64,000 bases of DNA, taken from the NCBI GenBank assembly GCA_019096065.1, contig JAGUCH010000004.1, positions 4,030,001 to 4,094,000 on the forward strand, written 5' to 3'. This document shows, piece after piece, positions 31,671 through 47,300 of this stretch. The stretch is from Paracyclopina nana (taxonomy: Eukaryota; Arthropoda; Copepoda; Cyclopoida; Cyclopettidae). Position numbers and translations under genes: made by a program. The notes beneath the pieces are model-generated. The model ran no database searches. It was not told the origin of the DNA and was given only the letters and a program-made list of their open reading frames with translations. Every line of letters begins with the position of its first letter. Position 1 is the first letter of the stretch.

Positions 31671-34600
31671 ATGTTCCCACCGTGACTTTGGAAAAATGCC
31701 TGCCCATGCATGTTGGATTTTAGGAATTACACGAGAGTGTTCCGGCTTCTTGCAAAGTAAAACAACTGTCAAGTTTAAGGAGCTTTCGCATTTTTAAAGA
31801 TGCATGATCCAATTAACCTGTCGTTCATATTTCTATCCTTGATGTTTAGACATTCGCGACTTAATTTAAGAGAGCCAAGGTCGACGATATCTCTTTTAGA
31901 CTTTTATTTTACCTCGTACTATAAGTTTGTAGCCAAGTTGTTGTGGCCGCTGAAGATGGAGGAAATGGCATAGAGCAAAAAGTGCCTCAATTTTTCCGCG
32001 AGTAAATACCGTGGAGTGATAAAAAAAAGATTTCCTAGCAGAGAGTCATACATCATGGAGAGAAGAAAGGATCACCACAAAGAAACACTTGATTCTCTTC
32101 GAAGACAATACAATTTCAAGCATTGTTGCGTTTGGTGCAGTGTGTAATACAATGCTATATAGTATCTTACTGAGATTTGATAGCAATCCCATTGAAAACT
32201 ACAAATCACTCTGGGATTTTTCAGTGTTTCATTACTTCTCCTGTATTCTTAGCAGTATCACAATATTGCTGCTAAACTTGTCAGCAAAGAAGGCACGCGG
32301 TCCATTTCATGCCAGACATCAAATGCAAAAACCAACACATTTTGTTGCTACCTTGAAAGTAAGTGATATTTTATTTTACAGTATTATGCAGCAGCATTGC
32401 AGTATTCGGGGAAAACGTGCTCCAAAATGTCGTATTATTTTGTGGGTAAAAGTTTCGCCAAATAACGGATGGTAGTTTCGATATCTGGCAGTCTCATACA
32501 ATAATACATCCTTGGGAATCTTTTGGCACAAAAAAGCAATGGGAAAGCCTTGAAACAAGCTCCAAATTGTCACGAGTGACATGAGTAAAACATAGGATAA
32601 CACCTGCCATGATTGATGGAAATGTGCCATAGATCTTCCCCGCGAGCAAATCCATCTCTTGAAGTAATATGTGAACACACCATTTTGCGAAAAAAGCTAC
32701 AACGCATATACAGCACAGTATGTATTTTCTAGCGGTGTATATATGCAGGCAGCTAGCTAGCTTTTTATTATACGACCATAGTTTCACACTCGCTCTACTT
32801 TCCATGGAGGAGAAAAAGATAACTTTTTCCACTTGAAAGGCTTTAGAGTAGCTAGCTAGGTCTGTTTCCTTTCAAAAGAGTATCCTCAAAATACTACAAT
32901 TTTCTCATGGCCAATGAGCCCTTTTATGCATGTACCCTTCAAGGGCGGTAGCAAAATACAGGCTCAAATTGTTAAGGCTGTTCCAGCGTAGGTCAAGCTG
33001 AAAAAATTCTAAAACTGAAACATTTCCGATTGATACGTAGAATATTGAAATTAGTTATTTTGACCGTAGTATAGCCTTACATTGTATTTTCTTCATTAAT
33101 GTAAAAGAATCAAAGTAAATTGCTTCTTGTGTACTCAATACTCGACATCCGCATGCAGCCTAATGTGCAAGTTATGTTCCGCTGCTTTATGTATATACAC
33201 CTAAGCCTTTGGGGTATTGTTTGGTTTGTTTTCTGGTTTCTGATGTTGGTTTTCAAGCCCCCGACGAACATGCTTCTATATATTCTATGGAGAGTAATGG
33301 AAGATGGCCTAGAGGAAAACCCCCAGCTCGTAAGGCATAATTGGAGGATTTGCTGAGTATCTCCATATTGTACAGGCTCTAATGTGGCTCATGGGGGTCA
33401 TCCAGGCCAACCCAACAATGCATTGAGGTAGTATTAACCTTGGATTCATTTCCATCTCATCAACTTCAAGAAGTATTGCCATTTTTGAGATTCAGTGCTA
33501 GTCATTCTGCTAAAATGTCACATCTCCCGTAAAAGGTCACTTTTTCAACGCGCGAGCAGCAAATATTTTTTTGCGTCAAAATTATATTAGAGAATGCGTA
33601 CTATGAAGAAAGGTCAGCAAATTAAGAACTATTTCATACCCTGTAAAGCATGTATTTGCGGTTAAGCTGCACGTTGCATGCTTTATCTGTATTGTACTTT
33701 ATATGCAATATCCATAATTTTCACCATATATATAGCATTAACACCCCATAATGCAAGATAGACACGACAGGCCCCTCGGCTGTTGTAGTATGTATTTACT
33801 CTTTCTTTACATAAAGGCTTCAGGTTTCGAGGCCAGAGCAAAGTTATATTAGGTCACGAATACTTGTCTGCTAATACATACATATTAGAGGCCTTGGCCT
33901 CGTTATTTTCCTGTGGGTCGTCCAAGTGAATTTCGTACATAGCAGTGTAATAGTCTCATGGGTAACTTCGATCAAAGCCTCATGGCCTTTCTTTCTTCTA
34001 CGCGGCCTTTCTGATGGCGAGAGGCCGCGAGGAAAGACCCCTGGAGTTTGGAAAGCGAGCGCACTCTCTACCGCAGAAGAAGAAGAAGATCTCAGCTTGA
34101 TCCGCATCCACAAAGAAGAACTGAATGCACATGGGTTGCTACGAGAAAAACCATCGCACTATTTTATCATGCTCATGGCAACGCGCATATGCTGTTGTTT
34201 TCATGTGTATGTCCGGCGCGTACTCAAAAAATTAAGCACGGTGCGCGTGACGACGCTCCCAAGGGACCGAGAGCTGATTTGGGTGGCCTTTCACTGCTAA
34301 ATAAAGGCACACACGAGGATTTGTAGGCAAAATAGTTTTGTACTTTTCCTTCAAGAAGTAGATAGATTCCGTGTGGGAACTTTTCTTCGAGGCAACTCGA
34401 TATTGAGCGTTCGCGCATAACGTAGTGCTTAAAGCAGTCCGGTTATAGGCAGAAAATGGCAACTTTTTTCAATAAGTTTCTCTGGCGAGATCTCTTTGCG
34501 CGATCCCCCCGTGGTGTACGCATAAGTTTCTCTTTTTGCCGAGTCTGCAGCTCGCGTCCCTCGTGAATACGGCGAGCTGCTGCTTCTTCAGTTGCAGCAG

Positions 34601-35312
34601 GAGAGAACGTGGGTAGTATGTACAATCATGTATTATGTAATAAGCTTACACGGATAAATTCGACAAACGCGCGATGCGTCGCGAAGCATCGCTTACCTGC
34701 ACAATATCATAATAATGTAAACTCGAAAGCATTAGAGCAGAATATAGGCCTATGATACGCTACAGCAGCAAGGGAAAAGCTACATATACAATATACGTAC
34801 ACGTACGTGTATAGTAGTATGTAGCAGTGAAAGCTGCAGCCTCGCGGCCGCTTACTGCATCGCCACACTGGCCGAAACCCCCTCAAAAAGTGTCCAAGCA
34901 CTACTGTCAACTTCATTGCAAGTTTGCTTTGATCCTCGGGGACAAGATGAAAATGGCCTTTTTACTTGCAGTAGATTTTTACTTCAGAGCCAGCCACCAA
35001 GTAGCATATACTACTACTAGTAGAGTAACTGCGCTTGGAGGACGGCGGCCTCGAACAACAACAAATCCTCGACAACATTCAGTCAGTTGTTCATGAACGT
35101 CGACTCTGGCCTGTTGAGTCGTAAAAAAGGTGTGCGTTTGTCCGAAAGTATGCAGATTCTAGCTTTAGTGCACCACCAGCAGCAGATTTGTGGCGTGAGG
35201 CCGAAGGCTACAGCAGCAGCAAGAACTCTTTCTTCAACTTTCCAGTTTTGAGGGCTTGAAAAGGGCTACTATGCGTGATACCAAGACATAAACGATCATA
35301 CATCCAGAAAAA
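31671..35312. other. 3.6-kb region without a supported gene
   Basis: Overlapping reading frames occur on both strands near 33900-34460, where composition is more GC-rich and a GAA run lies at about 34074-34088. None has a recognisable domain or splice signals. The last 500 bp presumably hold the promoter and 5' UTR of the receptor gene starting at 35313, but no clear TATA/initiator pair was found. Confidence 0.45.
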
Positions 35313-38300
35313 ATGGCTGCAGTTCATTACAGTAACAAGGCTGTCACCAAATTGATTTACATCTCACTGATACTCAGGTAAGCCTGGCTTTAATGCCATT
35401 ACCATGACCTTCAAATGCCGAGAATTCTTGAGGTGCAATAGAGGAACATGGGGAATCTCACACCTCATATTCGAGCAATTGCTGCAAGGATAATGGTTAT
35501 TTACCTATACCAGCTGAGGATGATGCATTATCAAAATTGTCGATATCTGAGAGAAGCTATGAAGGGAGAAAGCATTACTTATTCCTCTCTTACTTCTGGC
35601 TATGCTACTAAAAATTTATAGCACCACTATACTCTTTTCGCAGTCTATTTTAACCACCACTTGACAAATAAGAGCTCTTTTGACCTGGGAACACCACTAA
35701 CAAAATGTCCACCTCCCAACCAGACAAACTGAAAAATAGTACTGAGTTGATACCGAATTAATACTGGGTCTTAATTGAGTCGTATCTGGCATTACTACTG
35801 AAAAACGTGTAACGCTTTGAGTAAACATATGATTTGATGAATACTGATTTTTTAAAAATAACGCTTCATCTTTAAAATCATAAAAAATGAAAAGCTTACA
35901 TCCCAGCGATGCCATATCAATGTAAAAAATCTTCAATTTATGTTTAGTTAATGAGTTATTAATAATTAAAATTTTGTTTAAAAAAACGATTTCTGTATTT
36001 ATTCTCTTTTTTGTTGATTTCGCATCGATTAATTTTACCTTTTTTTTTATAAGCGGGATTGCTTTTTTTATTTGAATATTCTCTGTATTTTTTCGCCAAA
36101 TACGTAATATTATATACCATATTAAGTTTAATCATTAAGTAGCAATTTTGTATTTTTCGATAATTAAACAGAATAAATACACATTTAATTTTTTTTTTAT
36201 TTTATTTATTGTATTGTAATTATGTTTTTCATTTAATAATTACTAATATAAATCACAATTTTCTAATATATAGAATTGTTACTTACCATAACAATGTCCG
36301 TGTTTTATGGCTTTCCTACTGAACAACTAAAATCCAATTTCATCACCTTCAGAATCTGTCGCCAATCCGTCTACCAAGCCATGAATTGCGGATTAAGTAC
36401 ACTACTGAAATCTGTATTTATGCCAAATACTCTCAAATTGTGGGATACGTTGTAAACAGAATAAAAATACATTCCTTTTTTTCCAATTCCAACAGAACAA
36501 CTAAAATCCAATTTCATCACCTTCAGAATCTGTCGCCAATCCGTCTACCAAGCCATGAATTGCGGATTAAGTACACTACTGAAATCTGTATTTATGCCAA
36601 ATACTCTCAAATTGTGGGATACGTTGTAAACAGAATAAAAATACATTCCTTTTTTTCCAATTCCAACTGAACAAATAAATTCCAATTTCATCACCTTCAG
36701 AATCTGTCGCCAATCCGTCTACCAAGCCATGAATTGCGGATTAAGTACACTACTGAAATCTGTATTTATGCCAAATACTCTCAAATTGTGGGATACGTTG
36801 TAAACAGAATAAAAATACATTCCTTTTTTTCCAATTCCAACAGAACAACTAAAATCCAATTTCATCACCTTCAGAATCTGTCGCCAATACGTCTACCAAG
36901 CCATGAATTGCGGATTAAGTACACTACTGAAATCTGTATTTATGCCAAATACTCTCAAATTGTGGGATACGTTGTAAACAGAATAAAAATACATTCCTTT
37001 TTTTCCAATTCCTACTGAACAAATAAAATCCAATTTCATCACCTCCAGAATCTGTCGCCAATCCGTCTACCAAGCCATGAATTGCGGATTAAGTACACTA
37101 CTGAAATCTGTATTTATGCCAAATACATTTTTTTTTATTACTGACGAAATAAGCAAAAAAAGTATTTAATCAGTATGATAATAGAATTATACTTAGAAAT
37201 GTTGGGATGATAAACTCTTCAAAAGTTATCATACTTAATTGACATCATAAACTTCGACTTCAATATTGTGTTCCTCAGGCTCCTCGTCTGATGATGAATT
37301 GTCAGCCTAGAATATTAAACTTGTTAATATTATATTTGTATAAATATATTGAATACTTACATTTCTGCTAGTTGATGGCATTGGGGAATGAATTTCCTTA
37401 TTTTTAGAGTTGATAAGTTGTGACATCGATGATCCTTTGGTTGGGGTAGATAGCGCTGTTGTCTCCTTTTGGCATTGTTGCGTTAAGAACTTGCTTATTT
37501 TCGTTTGACACAAACTTGACGATGACTGCAATCCACTATTCATGTCTCTTGCTGACTCTCGTCCACGTTTGCTGTCGTTTTTGCCTTCTCTCCGTTCGAG
37601 TTTTTTCTCCAAAAGATTCCTTTTGATGACTTTCTCCTTACATGAGTGTGGATTCACAAAATCGTCATCAGACAAATCTGTGATGTCTTTGGCAGGGGTC
37701 ACAAGACTGCGTATTGCATCCTGACTTCGCCACTCCTTGATTGCATCAGTCATGTCATCACACTTAGCAAGTTCATCCAAATACTTCTCCCTCGGCTACA
37801 TATGAATCATTATTAACATATACCAATATTATAAATGAATTATGCTCGATCTATACCTTTAATGTTCCGTACACCTGAGTGAAGGTCACAGATTCCGGAT
37901 TCTTGTCAAGGGCTAGGCATATAGCAGCAATTGCCTTTGTAGCATCCGTTAAGGTCTCAATTTGAACTCCAGCACCTCGTCGAGAGTTTTCCAAATAGTC
38001 ATCTCCAGTTTCAATCAACTCTTGATCGTTTCCTGTTGTACTTTCAGATGGAAACTTCTTTTTGAAGGCATTGATGTTCTTACTGTTGTCGCAAAATTGG
38101 TCAAAAGTAACTGACGCACTATAATTTGCGTGCTGTTTGGTGAAAACATAAGTTATTGCAAAGTAAAATCATGAAAAAATGCATATACATACTCTGTTAT
38201 TTTGCCAATACCAAAAGGCCTCGTCGTAAAGTGCCTTCAAAGCAGATTTCACGTTTGGTGCCCTTTTGCAGACATCGTCAATTAGCCTTTGCCTGTCACC

Positions 38301-41300
38301 ACTTAATGCATCGCCCATTCGTACTTTGATGTCCTGCACAGAAGTTTTTTTAACTGATCCGACGTCAATTTTCCTCCGGAGCAAGTAGGCAGTTGCTGCT
38401 TCCTCAGCAAATTTGACAGTTCCAATTGGAAAGCCACGCTTGAACCACATTTTGTTCATCATTCCGCTATAAGATGTAACATTATAAAAAATATATTGAT
38501 TAGATTGGAAAAAACACTTACGTTGACTTCTCTCCAAGAATCATATGGGCTCGAGCATTGTTGGTGAATAAGACTCTGTTGATTACACCAGCCATTTTCC
38601 TTTTCATGTCTGCATAATCAATTTTGTCAACGCGTGAGATAATTGCAGATTGAAGCAGTTGCAAGACAACGTCACAGGCAAAGAAAAAATCATATCCGAT
38701 GGAAACTCGATCAGCAGGAATGTGTCTCAAAACAATTTGTCTGGCAACAGACTCTCTGTCGGCGGGAATACTCCTAAGCAACGACATTTGCTCCTTCATT
38801 TCTGATGTCTGTTCAAGGATAGCCTTATTCGTCATTAGAATTTCCTTTTGATCATCATTCTTTCGCTAAATAAAAATATTCAATAATAACTCAGAATAAT
38901 TCTGACTAAAATCTAAAATCTTACGGGTTTCAATGAAGCCGTTGCTTTGATCCATTTAGATGAGCTAATTGACAAGTCATTGATTTTGGAGCAAAGCTGC
39001 TTGATTTCGTCAGTATCTGATCCTAGATTCTTTGCGACTGAATCGATGCTTGCGATAACTTCATTTTTGGCATCATCAATACGCTTGAAGATCCTTTCTT
39101 CAATTTTCGGAAGTAATTCCTTCACAATTTGAGTCACAAGCTGATCAAGCGAGCCATCCAATAATGCTAATGGAGTAGATGGTTGATTGTCATCAATTCG
39201 ATTCTTGCGATTTGCAATGGATTGATCCAGAATGGTCCTAGAACTTTTCTTGGCAGGAATGACATCACTCGTATCTGATCCATCATCAGATTCATCTGAT
39301 TTTTCAAATGCATTCTGAGATGAATGCGGCCGCTTTCGTTTTTGGGAGAGCTTGCTATTGCTCTTGGTGATCAATGCCTGAGAATAATTGCCTTCATCCG
39401 TATCTTCAATGTCTGGAATCTCCTAAGAAGAATACAATGTACAATCATAAAAAAATGTAAAAAGATGAATTAAATACTTACCATTGGCAGCTTATTTGAC
39501 TTCTTCAAGGAGTCACTGTCAGACGTGACAGGGACTTTGACAGGCTTGCTTCTTAAATTGTGTGAGCTCCAATTGTGGTATATATGTTCGCCAGTTTTAA
39601 GATCAATTGCTGGGAACGTATAATTCATCATCAACTTTTCGGGGTAGGTAGCAACCATTTGCGAGTACATTCTTTGTACCGCCGCGATGCCTCTGCATTT
39701 TTGGAAATGGCTGTTTTGGAAAGCGAGAATGTTATTCAATCGTCCCTCGGTGACCTCTGCAATGTATACATATAAAAGTAAAAATGTGAAGAATTTACTA
39801 ATTTAATACTTACTATCCTCAATTCTGAAGTAGACGTACGTAGGAGATAACTCAACGCCATTGTGGACAAGGCATGGCTTCAAACGCATATGAGTCTTAA
39901 TATTTTTGAATGGTTTGAATCCAAAAATCTCATCAAAAGTTTTATTCGTGACTTGGCAGACATCGTCGACGTTGCGAACAAAAAGCTTATTTTTTTTCAG
40001 CTTGGGATCAAACAGACAAATGCGATCGTAAGTACCACCAGAGGTAGGAACATCGACAGATTTTTTAGGATCTAAACCTGAACAATTCTCTGAGACGTGG
40101 ACCTCGGCACCAGCAGCATATTGCAAGTCTTCGCCAATAATGTCGTCTTCTTGAGCAGGCGTCAAATTTGGCAATTCCAGAGAATTTTCGGAGCGCTTCA
40201 TTCTTTTCATTGCAATGGCGACCACACGTGGCACGAGAACAATATTAAATGTAAGCTGACGATGAGATATATGTGCTGAGCATATCAACTAATTATTGAG
40301 TACTCTCTTGTATGAATATTTCGCTTCATAATCGTTATTAATAAGGTTTTTTTAAAAAATTGAAAAAAAGAGAGGTATCAGTATGAAAATAAAATAAGAT
40401 CATAAAAATTCTAATGTAATACTTAGTTAATACTGAAATCATTTCAGTAGTCTGTAAAAAAAAATATTCACAGATGGATTTATTCTTTAAACATACAAGG
40501 GCAACGTTTAAATGGAGATCTCAACATAACATCACTCAGAATCAGAGACGGGTGGAATGTCATCATTGAATTCTTGGTTACGAGATCCAATACCAATGTG
40601 GGAGCAATTCAAACGCAACTTCTCAACGTCTTCACTCACACGAGTAATAGCGTTTAGAATTGCAGTCAGCATAGTCATAGTTGACTGTTGGTTCTCTCCT
40701 TCGTCCTACAAAAAAAGAATTTAAGGAGTAAATGACTGCCATTGTTTGCTAAATTAATGTCAGTTACCTTTTCCATCGATTCAGCAAGCAGTTTGATTGA
40801 CTTCACATCATCAGACAATTGTTTGAATGATTCTGTCTGCGATTGCATGTCGTTGAGAGTGTCAATCTTAATAATACTGACATCACTTGCAAGTGACTTG
40901 ACCGTATCTTGAATTGAGGCTAGCAACTCCCTTTGTTCACCACTCTGCAATTTGACTGCCTCAAGGATGCGTGGAATGACTTTTGATGCAATAGCATCGA
41001 CCAGTTTATCATGTCCGTTCGCTGCACGGTCAACAGGCTCATCGTCTTTGGGAGGAGTGGTGTCGTCATTTTCAGCTTGAACACCAGGAACATCATGCTG
41101 AAACAACAATATATGTATTATGTTTGAATAAGGTTGGCAATTACATAGTCATACTTCATCGTCGGAGCAGAGATCAACTACAATTGGTGTCTTACGCACC
41201 AATGAGAAGAAATGAAAGTTGAACTCCTTGGTATTCGGATCACGTGGCGGGTACGTATAGTAAGCCATAATTTTTTCAGAGTAGTGTTCCACCATTTTGT

Positions 41301-44300
41301 CGTACAGTGCTCCACGGACAGTAGCTGATACGCAACGAAACATGTGGCGGTTCAAGAATTGAACGATCGTAGACAAACGTTCATTGGATACGGCTGAAAA
41401 AAATAAAATTGAATTCTTAATCGTCAAATTAGTCCAGTAAATTATTACCATCCTCCACGCGAGCAAAAATGTTGCACATTTCTTGTTTTTTTCGATGGAT
41501 CACCATACACTGAGTTTTCCGAATATCCTCTGGAATTTCTTGACGAATATCATATTGGAATATATGATTCAAATTCCGGTCCGAATACTGACAATAGTAG
41601 TCCACTGACTCCACGAAGAACGAATCGTACTTCTTCACACGGTTGAACAGAATGAACCTGTTGAAGTTGCCAATCTCGGGACGCTGAACAATTTCACTAC
41701 TCGGAAGGTGGGATGACTCCTCGGACAACGGAATTGGCACTCCAATAATAGCGCAGATAGTTTTCTTCGACATCATTGATCTCGGAATTTTTGCGACCGC
41801 TTCAGCTTACACGTGGAAATTTGTTTAACGACAATTCTGCTGAGAATCTAGCTGAGAACCCGCGAAATTTACAGGCCGATTCGGCACGGTAAGGCAGCAA
41901 GCATTGCAGTTGCTGTACTGGCACGGCAGTAGCAACGCTGAAATTGCGCAATTTAAAATTGAACAATAGTCACGCAACATATCATCGGACTCGAAATACA
42001 TACGAGGGAATACATTTTTCAAGTGAAAAGAAACAAATCGTATGTATGTAAGCTGCTGCAGCAGAATTGCAACTGATCTTACATACATGTGGCTAAATAA
42101 CGTGCAACAATTTTCGTACATTTGGCGCAGTCCATTAATGTTGGCGTGTTAACGTCATAAAAATTTAGAAAGCCAACGTCTGAAAATATGGATTTAGACT
42201 GGATGATTACTCCGAATGTAAATAAGTTGAGGGTCAGTAGCGAGGCTGCAGCAGCAGCAGCTCGTTAAAACATCGATTCTGTCCTCTTACGCAAATGCGG
42301 AGAAATACAGCGCACCAAATGCAGATAGTGAGATATCCCCTATCATGATCGTAAATTAAAACAATATATTTTCATTAATTAATCACTCAACGAACTAATT
42401 AATAATTTTTTTTTAAAAAAAGATCAGAATTATTGCATTCAGTATTTTGTAAGTATTACCTCAGAAAAATTCTAGTAAAATACCGAGATAATACTGATTT
42501 ATTGTAACATAAGATTTTTTTAAAAAAAGACGGCTTAATTAATAAATTTATCGAAGGAAATGATTTAAGACATGAATATTCTTAGAGTATTCTTTATTAA
42601 CGGAGATGCATGCTTATTCTAATTGTTATCACAGTTTAAATTTTGTTTGTGCTTTCTGGCACTAAGAATTCTGGTCCGAAACTAAATAATACGTCGTCAT
42701 CGTGCTTAACAATCCTCTGCTTCAGATGAGCTGTCGTTCTTCGGGATAGGATTCAACGAACGAGTGTTCCTTCTCGGCACATCGCGTGAGGTGGAGGCTT
42801 CCCCCTTCTTCTTGGCCTCTGCAAGTTTTGCTAGGGTGGCAGCAACGGCTTTCTTCTTCGCCGACGATTCTTGTACCTTTTTGGCTTCCAATGGCGCTCG
42901 TTTTTCGGCAGCAGCAGAGACTTTACGAAGCCTTTTTGCAATCGGAGGCGTTTTCTCTTCATTCGATTTACGTTTGGAGCTGGACTGACTTGAGGATCGT
43001 CTCTTGACTCTAGGGGAGTCCTCCTCTGATTCGTTGTCATCAGAGTCCAATATCTGACGACTGGCAACATTGCATTCCTCCTGAATGCTTTGTAGGACGT
43101 CGGCGATGTCCAATCCATCGATTACCGATGTGTAGGCGCGATAAGGCTAAGAAGAAATACAGTATTAAAGGTGCATGTCAATTAACAAAAAGTTGCTAAC
43201 TTTTACCTCTTTGATGCCATCAATCTCGTCAAATTTGACGTCTTTTGGGTCTCGTCCCAACGCTTGGCAGACAGCAGCGATGATTTTGCTAGCCTCCTCG
43301 ATGCTGGCAATTGGCGCGCCAGCATTTCCTCTGGAGTTCTTGAGAATCTCTGCCTTTGGCACTCCGCTATCAATAGGTTCGCTACTGAATTTAGCCTCGA
43401 GGTCATCTGAATGGCCGTATGACTCTTTGAACTGTTCAAACGTCATACTCGGATCGGCATTAATGTGCTGGAATGAAACCAATTTATAGCAATCGTAAAT
43501 CAGATTACAATTATACTAAATACCTGATTATTTTCCCAAAAAGTCATCGCCTCCTCGTACAGGACCTCAACGGCAGTGTCCCAATCTGGTGCCACACGGC
43601 ACACATCCTTGATCATGCGTTGACGGGCACCGCTGAGTCCGTCTGCCACCTTCTTCTTGACCTGATCAACTGACAGACGCAATATTTGCTGCTCTGTGAG
43701 GTTTCGTCGGTGGTGATTGTCGGATACAACCTCAGCGACGAACTTGACGGCACCAGTTGGGAACTTGCGCTTGAACCAAACTTTGAGCGCGTTACCACTG
43801 AAAGAAGTATTATATCAGTACAAACTTAGAATAAAATTGAAACACTTGAGATTTGCTTACGCTTGCTTTTGGCCGAAGATCATATGCGCCAGGGCATTCG
43901 TAGTAAACATGAAGTTTACTATTTTCCCTGGCATTTTTGAGTTGAGGACCTCGAATTTGATGTTGTCCACAATTGTGATGATGGCACTGAGCATCACCTC
44001 TCGAATAATGTCACATCCGAAAAACAAATCGTGGCCAATAGTGATGTGGTCGACAGGTAGGTATCTGGCCACCATCCTCCTTGCCAATGACACTCGCTCC
44101 ACCTTCGAGTACTTAATGTCCTTCAACGCATCATCGATCTTCGCAACTTTGTCGAGTATCGCCTTGCAGGTTAAGGCAACTTGTTGTTGATCGGACATTT
44201 TCTTCTAAATTGGAAGTATATGAGTATTTTATTGGAATTAATTGAGATAAATGCTTACTGCAATAGCATCTTTCGTTGTGATGGTCATCTGATTGATTCC

Positions 44301-47300
44301 ATCGCACAAGTCGGACATACGGACCATTCCTTGACTCAATTCGTCGGTTCGCGTTGCAATTACAGTCTCGTTGTATCGCTTCAACTCCCTGACATCGTCC
44401 TTGATTGAATCCAATACGGTGACAATCGCTTGATCGCGTTCACGCAGGGTCTCGCTTAGCCTTGGGAACAGCTTATCCGCCACCGATGATGAGATTTGCT
44501 CAATATCCTCGTTTGTTAGCCTCGTGCTTGCAAAATAATCTGGCGGGTTGAAAGTCAAAGATGGACGGCGCACGATTTCTGGCTCAGCCTCAGCCTCAGC
44601 TGGTGTGTCAAGGACCTCATCCTCGATCGGTTCGACGTTTGCGGCGTCTGCTGGCTGCTCCTCTCCCGCCTGCTCCTGAGCAGCAGCGGTGGATTTTTTC
44701 GTCGGCAACTTCACCTTAATCGGTGTCGCCTTCTTCACGGAGGACCTCGTCGACCTCTTCGTTGGTGTCGCCTTCTCAGATGGTGGATCTGATTGTTCAT
44801 CCTAAGCAAGATACATTTGATAATTGTATTTAATTAGAATTACAATGGAAACATACCGATGTCATCGAATCATAAACGGTCGTCATGACCTCGCCGAGTG
44901 CTCCACTCCATCGATGGAAGTAGAATTCGCCATCTTCTCGTCGAGTCGGATAGGTGAAGTTCGCCATCAATTTCTCGCTGTAGCTTGCCACCATAGTCCG
45001 ATAAACGTCCATCCGCCCCTCCTCAGCCAAACCAGCGAAATGACTATTGAAGAAGTCAATCAATGTGGCCACCCGGGCCTTCGGCACTCCTGCATAAATC
45101 AAATTAGCAAATTTGAAAGTTCTTAGTTAAGAAATACTTACGATCCTCAATGCGGCAGAAAATGAAGGCCTTACGAGTCGTTCGTGGCGTAATATTCATC
45201 TTGCCCTCCTTCAATCGATGTTTTTCCGTCAACTTGCCCTTAGGTTCGTATCCGAAAATATCCTTTAGCGTCTTGTTCGTGTACCCGCAGACAATGTTGA
45301 CCGGATAGACGAAGACAGGCTGAAGCTCCTCTGGATAAACGATAAAGACCCTATCGTAAATGGAGTTTCTTGAATCCCTTTCGATCGCCTCCTCGATCGG
45401 CAATCGGGTCCAATCTTCCGAATCCGGAATGCTGACTCCGATACTCATTGGGAACATTGGTTCGGCCTCGTGTTCTGGACTACCAGTTGGGGTTGGGGGT
45501 GGCAATCCGAATGATTCTCGGTATTTTTTCCGTTTTTCGAAGAGCAATTGCTTCTGCGTCTTCTTCATTGCTGCTACCGATTTTGAAACGGAATTTAACC
45601 GCTCAGTTTTACTCGTTGGAGTGCCCGTTGGCGTCTGCTTTTTAGCTGTGTGGGTGTATGTGGGTGTGCACCGGAAAAAGTACCGTCACGGTTTATTTGC
45701 CGCCAATGTCTTAGCTTGGAGCGCGCGCAATAGCACAGGATGTGACGTCACACTGCTGTTTGACGAGAATTCTCTTTTTTAGTTGAGCACTGTAAATATT
45801 TTTATTTTCATCTATGCGCATTTGCGATAAACCTTATTTATGGCATTACTGATATTATATATCTTTGTTATATATTGTTTCTAAAACTTATTTTTGTTAC
45901 AAATCTACATATGACATATATTTAAAATTAATTAGTATCGACTCAAAAAAGAGTAAGTATTATTTACAGTGATAAGTTGATAATGCTCATGTTAATTATA
46001 TGTTCGCGGTCTAATTAATGTTCACTGCCAATAAGTTTTATATGCCAAAAGTGAGTGAGTTGTGTTCTCATAAAGAAGTGTTGTCATAGCAATGTCAAAA
46101 AGAAATGTTTTGTCTCGTAAAGATCATATGGTCAATTATCGTCAACGTAAGAAATTAAAAATATTCGAAGAATTGCAGAAAGAGGATGACAAAAATCTAC
46201 CGAACGATAACGTTGGCTTACTTCGTAGTGGTGAACCTGTGGAATATGATGATGCACAACCAGTTGCCACTTCGATAAGTACAGATTCAGCACATGATGA
46301 CAATAATTCTGATAAGAAAGTTGTGAAGCTGTCTGATGCTCTTAAACGAAAATTACCGAAAGAATCATCAACTGAATCAGAATTTAATGTATGTTTCATG
46401 TAGGCAAATATCAATCAGAATTATTAATAACATTATTCTCATTTAGGTGCGATTAAATGATGATTTTAACGTAATTAATGCTGACGCTGTCGAAATTGAA
46501 ACGCTAAACAATGAAATTCATAATTTGTCTGACGAAATGCAAAGCATTGCATCCTCTACATTCGATAATGTTGACACTATTTCTTCTAACTCAGATTGTG
46601 AACCCATCAATGACGTTGAGGTATTATTTATTGTTATACCTTAATTTTTTTGTTATTTTTTTTTATTAGGAAAATGAATGCACGCATAATGCGAGTTATG
46701 GTATATCAGATGCTTATGTCACTTCCAACAAGAAGTACATGTTTTTGAATCCAAACAAGCATTCACTTAAAGAAAACCTTTCATTCATGAAGTTTATGGA
46801 TATTTTTGATCATGCTGCAAGTCTTGATGATTCTATGGCACGAGAATACATAGCAGATGTATTTGTAATGACATATACTGAGCTAATGATGACAGAAGCT
46901 TCTGCTTGCGCCATGTGGAATTTTTTGTGTGCCGCATTACATGACAAATACCCTGATATGAAATCATTCAAAACTATAAAAAGAAAATTCCTTACTAGCG
47001 TCCCACAGCCAAAAATGGATTATCTTTTGCTCAACAAAGAAACTGGTTCCGTATTTGAAATTAAGGATCAACAATCATATCCTCGCAAAAAGTATCCTGA
47101 GCGTAAATATGAAATTTTGTCAGAATGGACACGTTTATCTGTTCACGATGCATACATTTTCCACGCTAAAAATCATGGATTTAATGTTGACCCATTGACA
47201 CAATTAAATGTCAACTATGACATTTCTTTCGATGGTGTTCCTGTTACTGAATCCGGAATTGACAAGGCAACAGTGCTATGTGTCAGATTTGATGGATGCA

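Noticed and set aside
33871-34462. Overlapping long frames on both strands near 34 kb
   Set aside because: They reflect a local GC-richer patch with few stops; no domain and no splice signals.
36386-37018. Two identical 94-codon plus-strand frames
   Set aside because: They are produced by the 174-bp tandem repeat, whose period is a multiple of three; no start context or splice support.
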